Positions 26,017-33,439 of a stretch of 64,000 bases of DNA are shown here, piece by piece. A program made the translations under genes and the position numbers. Under the pieces are notes generated by a model. The model searched no databases. It was not told where the DNA came from and worked only from the letters and a program-made list of their open reading frames with translations. Within the stretch, counting starts at the first letter, position 1. Each line of letters opens with the position of its first letter. This DNA is from Lacticaseibacillus sharpeae JCM 1186 = DSM 20505 (GTDB taxonomy: Bacteria > Bacillota > Bacilli > Lactobacillales > Lactobacillaceae), in assembly GCF_001436225.1 (NCBI RefSeq), contig NZ_AYYO01000010.1, positions 124,001-188,000 of the forward strand. The letters run 5' to 3'.

Positions 26017-26605
26017 TACGGGCAGCCACCTTTGCACTGGCCATGCCGTCCCAGCGGGGGCTGAGTTCGTTGTCGATACCGAGGTGGTCGAGCAGTTTTT
26101 CGGTGGTGTGGTTCACGATGTCCGCAATCGTCTTGGGCCGGTTGTAGAACGCGGGAATCGGCGGAATGATTTCCACGCCCATCTCCGCGAGCGTCAACAT
26201 GTTGCGGAGATGGATCTGGTTAAACGGTGACTCCCGCGGAACCACGATGAGCGGTCGCCGTTCTTTGAGCGTTACGTCGGCGGCGCGGCCGACTAAGGTG
26301 TCACCCATCCCCGTGGCGATGCTCGCAATGGACTTCATGCTGGCGGGCACGACAACCATGCCGTCGTGCCGGAACGAACCACTGGCGATGCGCGCACCCA
26401 TATCGCGTTCATCGTACGTGTAGTCGGCCAGGGCCCGCACATCCGCTAATGTGTAGCCGGTGGCCTCGAGCGCCAAGTTTTCCTTCGCCCACTTGCTCAT
26501 CACCAGGTGGGTCTCCACTTCCGGATTATCCGCCAAAGCTTTGAGTAGTGCTAGTGCGTAAATCGTGCCGGACGCGCCGGTAATCCCAATCACAATTTTT
26601 TTCAT
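26009..26605 (-). CDS. lpdB: UbiX-family flavin prenyltransferase (LpdB)
   Basis: Makes prenylated FMN from reduced FMN and dimethylallyl phosphate, the cofactor of UbiD-type decarboxylases. Evidence: N-terminal GITGASGTIYALALLKAL flavin-binding motif, VVPASMKSIASIATGMGDTLVGRAADVTLKERRPLIVVPRESP (the family's signature Ser/Arg/Glu region near 90-130), and 198 residues. It lies between lpdC and lpdD, so its product very probably serves LpdC. ATG 26605 has TAGGAGGCAACG upstream. The DMAPP-derived substrate links it to the isoprenoid pathway. Confidence 0.95.
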   Translation of the reverse strand: MKKIVIGITGASGTIYALALLKALADNPEVETHLVMSKWAKENLALEATGYTLADVRALADYTYDERDMGARIASGSFRHDGMVVVPASMKSIASIATGMGDTLVGRAADVTLKERRPLIVVPRESPFNQIHLRNMLTLAEMGVEIIPPIPAFYNRPKTIADIVNHTTEKLLDHLGIDNELSPRWDGMASAKVAARND

Positions 26606-26633
26606 CGTTGCCTCCTAATCTTCACTATGTATG

Positions 26634-26668
26634 GCAAAAGCGCACCGCATGCAGCGGGCCGCTTTTGC
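26634..26668 (-). other. Intercistronic hairpin between lpdC and lpdB
   Basis: A perfect 9-bp stem GCAAAAGCG/CGCTTTTGC (26634-26642 with 26660-26668) with an additional inner CCGC/GCGG pairing, inside the operon and without a long T-run after it. It could act as a partial terminator or protect the lpdC message from 3' decay. Confidence 0.55.
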
Positions 26669-26680
26669 TCAGGGCGCGGA

Positions 26681-28156
26681 TTACTTCAAGTAGTCGCGCC
26701 AGTTAGGCATTTCCTTAAATGGCGCCCGCACGAACTGGTCCTTCATGTCGTACGGGAAGGTGCCGTCCAGAACGAGCTTGGAACTCATCCCGCGTTGGCG
26801 AATCCGTGCCGGGTCGTATTCTGGCCGTTCGGACGGATCCAAGGGGTGGTTCCGCAAACCTTCAAGCACCATGATGTCCTTGTCGGCCTGGAACCGCGTG
26901 TTCAGGGTCCACATCACGTCGTTCATGTCGAAAATATCGACGTCTTCATCAACCAGGATGACGGTCTTGAGTTCCTTGAACGCGGAGAACGCCAGCAGGG
27001 CTGCTTGGCGCTGAATCCCCTCGTCGTTGATATCGTCCTTGTGAATCTGCATGATGGTCATGAGCTTACCGCCACCAGCTGGTGGGTTGTAAACGTTCTT
27101 GACCTTCCCGGGGATGGCGCGTTCCACCAGGCTCATAATTGAAGCTTCAGTGGGAATTCCGGCCATGGAGACGTGTTCTTCAGAGGGGCCAATCGTCGTT
27201 TGGACAATCGGGTTGTCCTGACGGTGGGTCACCGCCTTAATCTTAACCACGTGGACTGCGGGGTTCGCCGTCCCGTTGTAGCCAGGAAATTCGGGCATGG
27301 CAAAACCGGAGTTCGTGTTAATGTCTTCCTGCATGGACGTGTTCGGCATGATTTCCGCTTCGATAATCCATTCGGCGCGGGCAATCCCGGTCTCGTTCAC
27401 GGCGACACCCTTAACCAGTTCAACGGGCGTGTTGCGGATTGAGCCGGCAATGTCGAGTTCGTCGTAGCCAAGTGGTGTCGTCGGTGGCTCGAAGGTGACG
27501 GCGACCGGAATGACGGGGTCCATGCCGATGTTGATAGTAATTGGCATTGGCTTGTCGATGGATTCGTATTCCTTCAAGAACGCACCGATGTGGCGACCAC
27601 CAGGCATGATGTACATGCCAATGGTGTCCGCATCTTCCAGGACCATGCGGTGAATGGTGACGTCGTGCATCTTGTTGTCGGGGCTGGAACCGCGGACGAC
27701 CCCCATCGTGATGTAGGGACCAGCATCATCGGGCGTGTTGGTTGGCGCCGCGAGCAGCTTGCGGATGTCAAAGTCGGCGTCGGTCGCCAGGTGCACAACT
27801 TCCTGTGCGGGCGCATCTTTCCGGTCCACGATGACCGGCTTGATTGGTGTCTGCACCGCTTCGTTCAGGTATTGCCCCAGTGTGTGCCAGTCGTGGTGCA
27901 TGATGGCCCCGACGCGCTGCCGGCTGGCCAGTGCGCCAATGAGCACGCGGGAGCCCTTGAACCCCTTAACGTTGTTGAACATCATTGCGGGCCCTTCCTG
28001 GGTTGGCCGCTTGACCGTGCCTCCAGCACCGATGTAGCGGTAAACACCGGACAGGTCGGCTTCCGGGTCGATTTCCAGGTCGGTTTCGTGGTATTGCCCG
28101 GGCATTGCTTTGAGTTCTTCAATAACACTGCGCAGGTCGTATTTCGTTTCAACCAT
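26681..28156 (-). CDS. lpdC: UbiD-family decarboxylase, likely gallate/protocatechuate-type (LpdC)
   Basis: Prenyl-FMN- and metal-dependent non-oxidative decarboxylase. It shows the N-terminal GPAMMFNNVKGF segment, HRMVLEDADTIGMYIMPGGRHIG and AEWIIEAEIMPN with the conserved acidic residues of the UbiD active site. The 491 residues match LpdC (about 490) rather than the ubiquinone-pathway UbiD. With lpdB and lpdD it forms the full set known for gallate and protocatechuate decarboxylation in tannin-degrading lactobacilli. The exact phenolic acid cannot be read from sequence. ATG 28156 is set by GGAGG about 8 bases upstream. Confidence 0.9.
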   Translation of the reverse strand: MVETKYDLRSVIEELKAMPGQYHETDLEIDPEADLSGVYRYIGAGGTVKRPTQEGPAMMFNNVKGFKGSRVLIGALASRQRVGAIMHHDWHTLGQYLNEAVQTPIKPVIVDRKDAPAQEVVHLATDADFDIRKLLAAPTNTPDDAGPYITMGVVRGSSPDNKMHDVTIHRMVLEDADTIGMYIMPGGRHIGAFLKEYESIDKPMPITINIGMDPVIPVAVTFEPPTTPLGYDELDIAGSIRNTPVELVKGVAVNETGIARAEWIIEAEIMPNTSMQEDINTNSGFAMPEFPGYNGTANPAVHVVKIKAVTHRQDNPIVQTTIGPSEEHVSMAGIPTEASIMSLVERAIPGKVKNVYNPPAGGGKLMTIMQIHKDDINDEGIQRQAALLAFSAFKELKTVILVDEDVDIFDMNDVMWTLNTRFQADKDIMVLEGLRNHPLDPSERPEYDPARIRQRGMSSKLVLDGTFPYDMKDQFVRAPFKEMPNWRDYLK

Positions 28157-28223
28157 GTGAATTCCTCCGTTCAAAATTAACTTACGAATTCATTATGCAG
28201 CGCCAAGATTTGGGCGGAAATTC

Positions 28224-28265
28224 AAAAACACGCGCCTATTATTCGGAGTTGGAATAATGGGTGCG
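28224..28265 (-). terminator. Palindrome after the LysR gene: terminator and/or LysR-type operator of lpdC
   Basis: ATTATTC-N7-GAATAAT (28238-28244 and 28252-28258) fits the T-N11-A LysR box. Outer arms CGC-CC/GG-GCG lengthen it into a hairpin, and minus-strand TGTTTTTG follows. It therefore could end the LysR transcript and also be an operator ahead of lpdC. Confidence 0.6.
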
Positions 28266-28282
28266 TGCGGTCAGGTGAAGGT

Positions 28283-29161
28283 TTAGGCAAATTTGTGCGC
28301 GAGGAACTGCCACAGCTGCTCGCTGGCGGGAGCGTGGTGGCCCGGCTTGCGGGCAAAGACTAGCTGGCTGGTGACTTGTTGCCGCAGCGGCACCTTCACC
28401 AGTGCAGGGTGATTTTGCAGACTCGCACTTTTAGCCATTAGGACACCGATACCCATACCGGAATTCACCAGGTCAAGGATCAGGTCAATGCGTTCGCCGT
28501 TGTACGTAATCTCTGGCCGAAAGCCGGCAAGCTGGGTGAGGGCTAAAAACGGGCGGTACATATTGGAAGTTTCGCCGAGTACCAGGAGGTTGTCGCTGGC
28601 AAGTTGGCCGAAATCGATGGCCTTTGCTTTGGCCAGCGGGTGGTCGCGCGGCATAATTGCCACGAAGGCGTCGGTTTCGGTGGGAATCTGTTCGAGGTCG
28701 CTATCTTCCCCACTAAACGTGCGCGTGAAGATGATGTCGGTGGCGCCGCGGTCAAGTTTGCCGCGCAGATTGTTGCTCTCCTCGTCCTGAATCTGCAGCT
28801 GCAATTCCGGGTGCAGCTGGTGGAAACTGGTCAGGGCCGCCAGTGCGTGGTAGTTGGCAATTGTTGGAATCGTGCTGACCCGCAATTTACGCTCATCTTG
28901 GTTCTGGGCAACCTCAATTGCGTTGCGAATGCCCCGGTCGTCGGCCACCAGGTTGCGCGCCGGATTCAGCATTGCCTGCCCCGCCGCGGTCAGCTCCACG
29001 CTGTGCTGGGTGCGGGCGAACAACTTGACCCCGAGTTCTTTTTCCAGGGACTGGATGTGCTTTGAGACGGTTGCCTGGGTCAGGTACAGATTTTCCGCGG
29101 TGGTCGTGAAACTGAGCGTTGCGGCCAGGTCGACGAACGTGGTGATTTTACTAGTATCCAT
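28283..29161 (-). CDS. LysR-family transcriptional regulator
   Basis: A 292-residue regulator. The N-terminal winged helix-turn-helix FVDLAATLSFTTTAENLYLTQATVSKHIQSLEKELGVKLFARTQHSVELTAAG (about 8-60) is textbook LysR, and the rest is the two-lobed effector domain. It lies directly upstream of lpdCBD on the same strand and divergent from the DUF554 gene, the usual place for a pathway regulator sensing a substrate; hydroxybenzoate sensing is inference. ATG 29161 is set by GGAGGCACCCA; the longer frame to 29209 runs into the promoter. Related palindromes lie on both sides of the gene. Confidence 0.93.
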   Translation of the reverse strand: MDTSKITTFVDLAATLSFTTTAENLYLTQATVSKHIQSLEKELGVKLFARTQHSVELTAAGQAMLNPARNLVADDRGIRNAIEVAQNQDERKLRVSTIPTIANYHALAALTSFHQLHPELQLQIQDEESNNLRGKLDRGATDIIFTRTFSGEDSDLEQIPTETDAFVAIMPRDHPLAKAKAIDFGQLASDNLLVLGETSNMYRPFLALTQLAGFRPEITYNGERIDLILDLVNSGMGIGVLMAKSASLQNHPALVKVPLRQQVTSQLVFARKPGHHAPASEQLWQFLAHKFA

Positions 29162-29197
29162 TGGGTGCCTCCAGTATTTGCGGGAATGATTGCTGTT

Positions 29198-29241
29198 ATT
29201 ATATACCATTTATGCCTATTTGGAATATCAAAATGAGGCAT
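29198..29241. promoter_or_regulatory. LysR promoter and candidate operator
   Basis: A minus-strand TATAAT (29203-29198) lies about 40 bp before the lysR ATG. An imperfect palindrome with exact outer arms ATGCCT (29212-29217) and AGGCAT (29236-29241) and inner ATTT/AAAT covers the -35 region, which fits autoregulation. Confidence 0.5.
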
Positions 29242-29246
29242 GTGAA

Positions 29247-29275
29247 TTGCGACCCGGGTTTGTTTCCCGTAAACT
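29247..29275 (+). promoter_or_regulatory. Promoter of the DUF554 gene
   Basis: TTGCGA (29247-29252), a 17-bp spacer and TAAACT (29270-29275). It starts five bases after the putative LysR operator. Confidence 0.5.
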
Positions 29276-29327
29276 ACCAACATGTTGAACACGTACAAGC
29301 GTGTGACTGAAGACGGAGGAAATTATA

Positions 29328-30056
29328 ATGCCAACTGGTGTGATTGTTAACGCACTTGCCACCCTGCTCGGAGGAATCTTCGGCGCGCTCGGGGGTCACC
29401 TTTTTTCAGAGGATTTTAAGGACAAAATCAACATGATCTTCGGTGCCTGTTCTATGGGGATGGGGATTTACGCTATCGCCCCGATGAAGAACATGCCGGT
29501 GGTCATCTTCGCCGTCATCATCGGGACGGCATTCGGCCTGCTGATTCACCTCGGCGACCGGATTGACGACGGTGCGCGCCTGATGCAAAAAGGAATTGGC
29601 CACATCATCAAGACGAAGCCGGACATGCCGGAAAAGGAATTCACGGCAACGCTGGTCACCATCATCGTGCTATTTTGTGCTAGCGGCACCGGGATTTACG
29701 GCGCGCTGACCAACGGGATGACCGGGGATGCGACGATTTTGATTTCTAAGTCCATTCTTGATTTCTTCACCGCAGCCATCTTTGCCATCAACTTGGGGTA
29801 CGTGGTGGCACTGATTGCCGTGCCGCAGTTCATTATTTTGTACATCTTGTTCTTGCTGGCCGGGGTCATCTTCCCCCTCACCACACCAACAATGATTTTC
29901 GATTTCAAGGCTGCTGGCGGATTCCTGATGCTCGCCACCGGGTTCCGGATGATTAAGGTTAAGATGTTCCCCACTGCCGACATGATTCCGGCGATGGTGC
30001 TCGTCATGCCGCTTTCGTGGGCGTGGACGAACTGGATTGCCCCACTACTAAAGTAA
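29328..30056 (+). CDS. DUF554-family integral membrane protein
   Basis: A 242-residue protein with about seven hydrophobic segments (near 5-25, 32-50, 55-75, 105-125, 145-165, 170-195, 200-235) and the glycine-rich N-terminus GVIVNALATLLGGIFGALGG typical of DUF554 (YqgA/YdfK). These proteins are membrane proteins of unknown function, sometimes suggested as transporters. GGAGGAAATTATA precedes the ATG. Divergence from the LysR gene, with shared operator DNA, suggests co-regulation with the lpd genes, possibly for uptake or efflux of an aromatic acid; this is inference. Confidence 0.88.
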   Translation: MPTGVIVNALATLLGGIFGALGGHLFSEDFKDKINMIFGACSMGMGIYAIAPMKNMPVVIFAVIIGTAFGLLIHLGDRIDDGARLMQKGIGHIIKTKPDMPEKEFTATLVTIIVLFCASGTGIYGALTNGMTGDATILISKSILDFFTAAIFAINLGYVVALIAVPQFIILYILFLLAGVIFPLTTPTMIFDFKAAGGFLMLATGFRMIKVKMFPTADMIPAMVLVMPLSWAWTNWIAPLLK

Positions 30057-30058
30057 CT

Positions 30059-30094
30059 AAACAGGGTCAGACGTTTACGCGTCTGGCCCTGTTT
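30059..30094. terminator. Bidirectional terminator between DUF554 gene and nif3
   Basis: A 15-bp stem (30059-30073 with 30080-30094, one G-T pair) with AAA and TTT ends, between convergent genes. Confidence 0.88.
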
Positions 30095-30097
30095 GGT

Positions 30098-30892
30098 TTA
30101 TAAATAAGTGAATGGATCGGTGTCTAATTGGGAAACATCGATTTCAACCTGCCAGTTATCAGTACGGTTGCGGGCCTCCAGGATGGCGGCGAGGTGAGTC
30201 TTCATCACGTGTTCGACGTGGTGGCCCACATCAAGGACAGCCACGTTACTCTCCAGGATGTCGTGGCCGGTGTGGTAGCTAACATCGCCGGTGATGTAGA
30301 CATCCGCGCCCGCCTTTTGCGCATCGACATACGCGTCGGCGCCAGAGCCCCCCAGAATTGCGATGGTGCTGACGCTTTGATCGGGGTCCTTGGTAATCGC
30401 CCGCACTCCGTGGAGATTCCAGGTGGCCTTGCACGCTGCGGCCAATTCGCGAATGGTCATTGGCGCCGGCAAATTGCCGATGCGGCCCATCCCCTGCAGT
30501 TCGCCGGCATCAATAAAGGGGACGACGTTTTGCAGGTGCAAATCTGCGGCGAGCCAATCGTTCATGCCCGGATTGGCGTTGTCCAGGTTCGTGTGCGCGC
30601 CAAAAACGCCAATGTTGTGCCGCAGCAGTTGGGCGTACATGGCGTTTTGCGGGTTGCGTTCGTCGAGGTTCTTCGCCGGGCGAAAGACCAGTGGATGGTG
30701 GGCAACAATCAGATCGTAGTTGCCCGCAATTGCTTCCTCGACCACGGCTGGGCGCACGTCGAGGGTGACCAGAACGCGGTGAACCGGGTTGTCCGGGTTG
30801 CCCAGCTGCCAGCCGATTGGATCGCCGGGCACTGCCAGTGCGGCCGGCGCGTAATCGGTCACGGCAGACACAATCGTTAATGCGTTAGTCAT
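30098..30892 (-). CDS. Nif3-like dinuclear metal-centre protein
   Basis: Nif3/YqfO-family protein of 264 residues, the short form without the inserted PII-like domain found in Bacillus YqfO. Metal ligands are recognisable in LIVAHHPLVF (about 60-70), FGAHTNLDNA and the C-terminal DVGHHVEH with a Glu. The family forms toroidal hexamers with two metals per subunit; proposed roles include a GTP cyclohydrolase 1 type 2-like activity, but function is unsettled. It overlaps trmK by 8 bases, the conserved trmK-nif3 pair next to rpoD in Bacillota. Confidence 0.93.
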   Translation of the reverse strand: MTNALTIVSAVTDYAPAALAVPGDPIGWQLGNPDNPVHRVLVTLDVRPAVVEEAIAGNYDLIVAHHPLVFRPAKNLDERNPQNAMYAQLLRHNIGVFGAHTNLDNANPGMNDWLAADLHLQNVVPFIDAGELQGMGRIGNLPAPMTIRELAAACKATWNLHGVRAITKDPDQSVSTIAILGGSGADAYVDAQKAGADVYITGDVSYHTGHDILESNVAVLDVGHHVEHVMKTHLAAILEARNRTDNWQVEIDVSQLDTDPFTYL

Positions 30893-31586
30893 GGGCCAGT
30901 TCTTCTTCCACTAATTTGAGTTCAGCCTTAACCGCCGCCATTTTGCTGTCCTGGTTACTCTGGGCTGATTGCAAGCCAGCTAATGTCCGCGTGAGGGCTT
31001 GCTGCTGGCGGTGCAGTTCACTGATGAAAATCGCTGACCGCTGCTTACGCAAGATGGGACCAAATTCGATGTCAGCCTTGGTGTACGGCACATCGGGTTT
31101 GGTGCGGCCCGCAACCATGACGGTATATACATGCCCTTCATCTTCAAGCATGGTTTCCGCCACAATCCCGTAGTCGTTGGTGCTCAGCCACTGACGCACC
31201 ATGGGCACGTCGCGGTGGGGGCTTAAGACTAGCGTTTCGGTGCCATCCAGATGGTCACTCCCCCGTTCCAGAATCTTGGCGATGAGCTCACCACCCATGC
31301 CGGCAATCACGACCGTGCTGATGCTGTCTTCCGGCTTGATGCCTTCGAGTCCATCTGCCAGGCGCGTTGTAATTTTGTCACTCAGGCCATTTTCCGCAAT
31401 GTTCTGCTTGGCGATGTTCAGGGGGCCAACGCCGACGTCCGCGGCCAGCGCGAAGTCGATTTTGCCTGCTTGGGCTAAAGCCATGGGCAAAAAGGCGTGG
31501 TCGGTCCCGATGTCCGCAACGCGTTCGCCCGCATCAACGTAGTCCGCGATTGCTTGCAGCCGTTTGCTTAAATGAATAGATGCCAT
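30885..31586 (-). CDS. trmK: tRNA (adenine22-N1)-methyltransferase TrmK
   Basis: SAM-dependent enzyme methylating N1 of A22 in the tRNA D-loop region. The N-terminal Rossmann domain shows VADIGTDHAFLPMALAQ (motif I) and VVIAGMGGELIAKIL, both family signatures. The C-terminal 70 residues form the expected coiled coil (LHRQQQALTRTLAGLQSAQ...). Length is 233 residues. ATG 31586 has GGAGATC upstream; the longer frame to 31622 reads into the preceding GNAT gene. It is translationally coupled to nif3. Confidence 0.94.
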   Translation of the reverse strand: MASIHLSKRLQAIADYVDAGERVADIGTDHAFLPMALAQAGKIDFALAADVGVGPLNIAKQNIAENGLSDKITTRLADGLEGIKPEDSISTVVIAGMGGELIAKILERGSDHLDGTETLVLSPHRDVPMVRQWLSTNDYGIVAETMLEDEGHVYTVMVAGRTKPDVPYTKADIEFGPILRKQRSAIFISELHRQQQALTRTLAGLQSAQSNQDSKMAAVKAELKLVEEELAHD

Positions 31587-31600
31587 GATGATCTCCGTTT

Positions 31601-32137
31601 CTAGTTGTTCTGCGCGAACCATTCGTCGCGCAAAACACCGTACTTCACTGAATCCCAGTACTTGCCCTGCCAGTAGCGCACCTGGCGCACCCGGGCTTCT
31701 TGCTGCAAGCCGAGGTGTTCCGCCAGACCAATCATGCGCTTGTTGCCGGACCAGGTTGTGAGCCCGATGTGGGGCAGGTTAATGTGGTTGAAGAGGTGGG
31801 TAATCCAGAGCTTGAGTGCGGCACGGCCGATACCCTGGCCCCAGTAGTTTTCGTCGTACACGGTGATACCGACGTCGAGCCACCGCAGCAGCGCCCCGTC
31901 GTCGAAGTAGGCGGAAACCATTCCCACCATGTGGTCGTCTACCCAGATGACCTGCCGATTGGGGTTATCTTGGTACTTATCCACGCCGAGTTCCGTTAGA
32001 AATTCACGTCTGGTGGGCATTTGGTCGTGGAAGTACGGACCATTCCATTGGGCCCACTCAGCCTTGGGGTTACTGAAAGCGAGCTGCCAAAATTCGGGTA
32101 GCTCGTCGTGTGTGAGCGGCTTTAAAGTGATTTCCAT
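31601..32137 (-). CDS. GNAT-family N-acetyltransferase
   Basis: A 178-residue protein with the acetyl-CoA-binding motif A in a RimJ-like context: ITVYDENYWGQGIGRAALKLWITHLF (about 93-118), followed by IGLTTWSGNKRMIGLAEHLGLQQEARVRQ, the usual N-x-R/K-x-I-x-x-x-x-x-x-G-F/L segment. It could acetylate a small amine or a protein N-terminus; the substrate is unknown. GGAGGACAAAC precedes the ATG, and it has its own promoter after the rpoD terminator. It is inserted between rpoD and trmK, which are often adjacent. Confidence 0.85.
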   Translation of the reverse strand: MEITLKPLTHDELPEFWQLAFSNPKAEWAQWNGPYFHDQMPTRREFLTELGVDKYQDNPNRQVIWVDDHMVGMVSAYFDDGALLRWLDVGITVYDENYWGQGIGRAALKLWITHLFNHINLPHIGLTTWSGNKRMIGLAEHLGLQQEARVRQVRYWQGKYWDSVKYGVLRDEWFAQNN

Positions 32138-32171
32138 GTTTGTCCTCCTTGAAATGTTGCACCTAGGGCCA

Positions 32172-32177
32172 ATTATA
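32172..32177 (-). promoter_or_regulatory. -10 box before the GNAT-trmK-nif3 unit
   Basis: Minus-strand TATAAT at 32177-32172, 35 bp before the GNAT start and downstream of the rpoD terminator. Confidence 0.5.
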
Positions 32178-32242
32178 CATGGAAATGCAATTTTCTGCTT
32201 GAATCAAGTGTCACACACTCGCGATGATTTCACTTTTTTGCC

Positions 32243-32280
32243 GCAAAAAAATCCGCGCAGCATGCTCGCTGCGCGGATTT
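32243..32280 (-). terminator. Terminator of dnaG-rpoD
   Basis: A perfect 13-bp stem (32249-32261 with 32268-32280), a 6-nt loop, then seven T on the minus strand, about 20 bp after the rpoD stop. Confidence 0.95.
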
Positions 32281-32301
32281 TGTGTTGCTATCTGGACTTA
32301 G

Positions 32302-33408
32302 TTATTCCAAGAAGTCCTTAAGCTGCTTGGAGCGACTTGGGTGGCGCAACTTCCGCAGCGCCTTGGCTTCAATCTGGCGAATCCGTTCACGGGTCACACC
32401 GAAGACCTTCCCCACTTCTTCCAGGGTCCGGGTCCGGCCGTCATCCAGGCCGAAGCGCAGCCGCAGAACGTTTTCTTCACGTTCGGTCAGCGTATCGAGC
32501 ACAGATTCGAGCTGTTCCTTGAGCAACTGGTAGCTGGCGTGGTCTTCGGGGCTCGTAGCGTCGGCGTCTTCAATGAAGTCACCGAGGTGCGAGTCATCCT
32601 CTTCCCCGATAGGCGTTTCCAGGGAAACTGGTTCTTGAGCAATCTTCAGGATTTCCCGGACCTTTTCGGTTGGGATGTCCATTTCGGCCCCAATTTCTTC
32701 AGGTGTAGGTTCACGCCCGAGATCTTGGAGGAGCTGCCGCTGAATGCGAATCAACTTGTTGATGGTTTCAACCATGTGGACGGGAATCCGGATTGTCCGA
32801 GCCTGGTCCGCGATGGCACGCGTAATCGCCTGACGAATCCACCAGGTTGCGTACGTGGAGAACTTGAACCCTTTCCGGTAGTCGAACTTCTCGACGGCCT
32901 TCATCAGCCCCATGTTCCCTTCCTGAATCAGGTCCAGGAACTGCATCCCGCGACCAACGTAACGCTTGGCGATGGACACAACCAGACGGAGGTTGGCTTC
33001 GGCGAGGCGCTGCTTGGCTTCTTGGTCACCCTGCTCAATCTTGAGGGCGAGGGCAACTTCTTCGTCCGCGGTCAGCAGGGAAACCCGTCCGATTTCCTTC
33101 AGGTACATGCGCACGGGGTCGTTAATCTTCACGCCGCTTGGGGCGGACATGTCGCTGAGTTCCTTCTTGGAAACCTTCTTCGTCTTGGCGATTGCGGCTT
33201 CGGCTGGTTCACCCTTCTCGTCGACAATACTGATGCCCTGGTCTTCAAGGTGCTGCATCAGAGAATCGACCGCTTCACTCTTTAGTTCAAATGGCTTAAC
33301 CATTTTGTTCGCCAGGTCATCGGTGGAAATCTGCTTTGCGGGCTTGTATTCCTTAATCAATGCCTTGAGTGCAGACGTAAATTCTTTTTCTTGATCTTTT
33401 GCTGCCAT
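32302..33408 (-). CDS. rpoD: Primary sigma factor RpoD (sigma A)
   Basis: Housekeeping sigma factor that directs RNA polymerase to -35/-10 promoters. Region 1.1 is the N-terminal 90 residues. Region 1.2 begins at [11 protein letters not shown]. Region 2 shows [55 protein letters not shown]; region 3 [13 protein letters not shown]; region 4 [43 protein letters not shown] with the -35 recognition helix. Length is 368 residues. ATG 33408 is set by GGAGGAATT. It follows dnaG, the conserved macromolecular-synthesis operon arrangement. Confidence 0.98.
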   Translation of the reverse strand: MAAKDQEKEFTSALKALIKEYKPAKQISTDDLANKMVKPFELKSEAVDSLMQHLEDQGISIVDEKGEPAEAAIAKTKKVSKKELSDMSAPSGVKINDPVRMYLKEIGRVSLLTADEEVALALKIEQGDQEAKQRLAEANLRLVVSIAKRYVGRGMQFLDLIQEGNMGLMKAVEKFDYRKGFKFSTYATWWIRQAITRAIADQARTIRIPVHMVETINKLIRIQRQLLQDLGREPTPEEIGAEMDIPTEKVREILKIAQEPVSLETPIGEEDDSHLGDFIEDADATSPEDHASYQLLKEQLESVLDTLTEREENVLRLRFGLDDGRTRTLEEVGKVFGVTRERIRQIEAKALRKLRHPSRSKQLKDFLE

Positions 33409-33439
33409 TTTAATTCCTCCGATTTCTAGTGGGACTGAA

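Noticed and set aside
32341-33285. 314-residue plus-strand open frame opposite rpoD
   Set aside because: Antisense of the conserved sigma factor; no Shine-Dalgarno or protein similarity.
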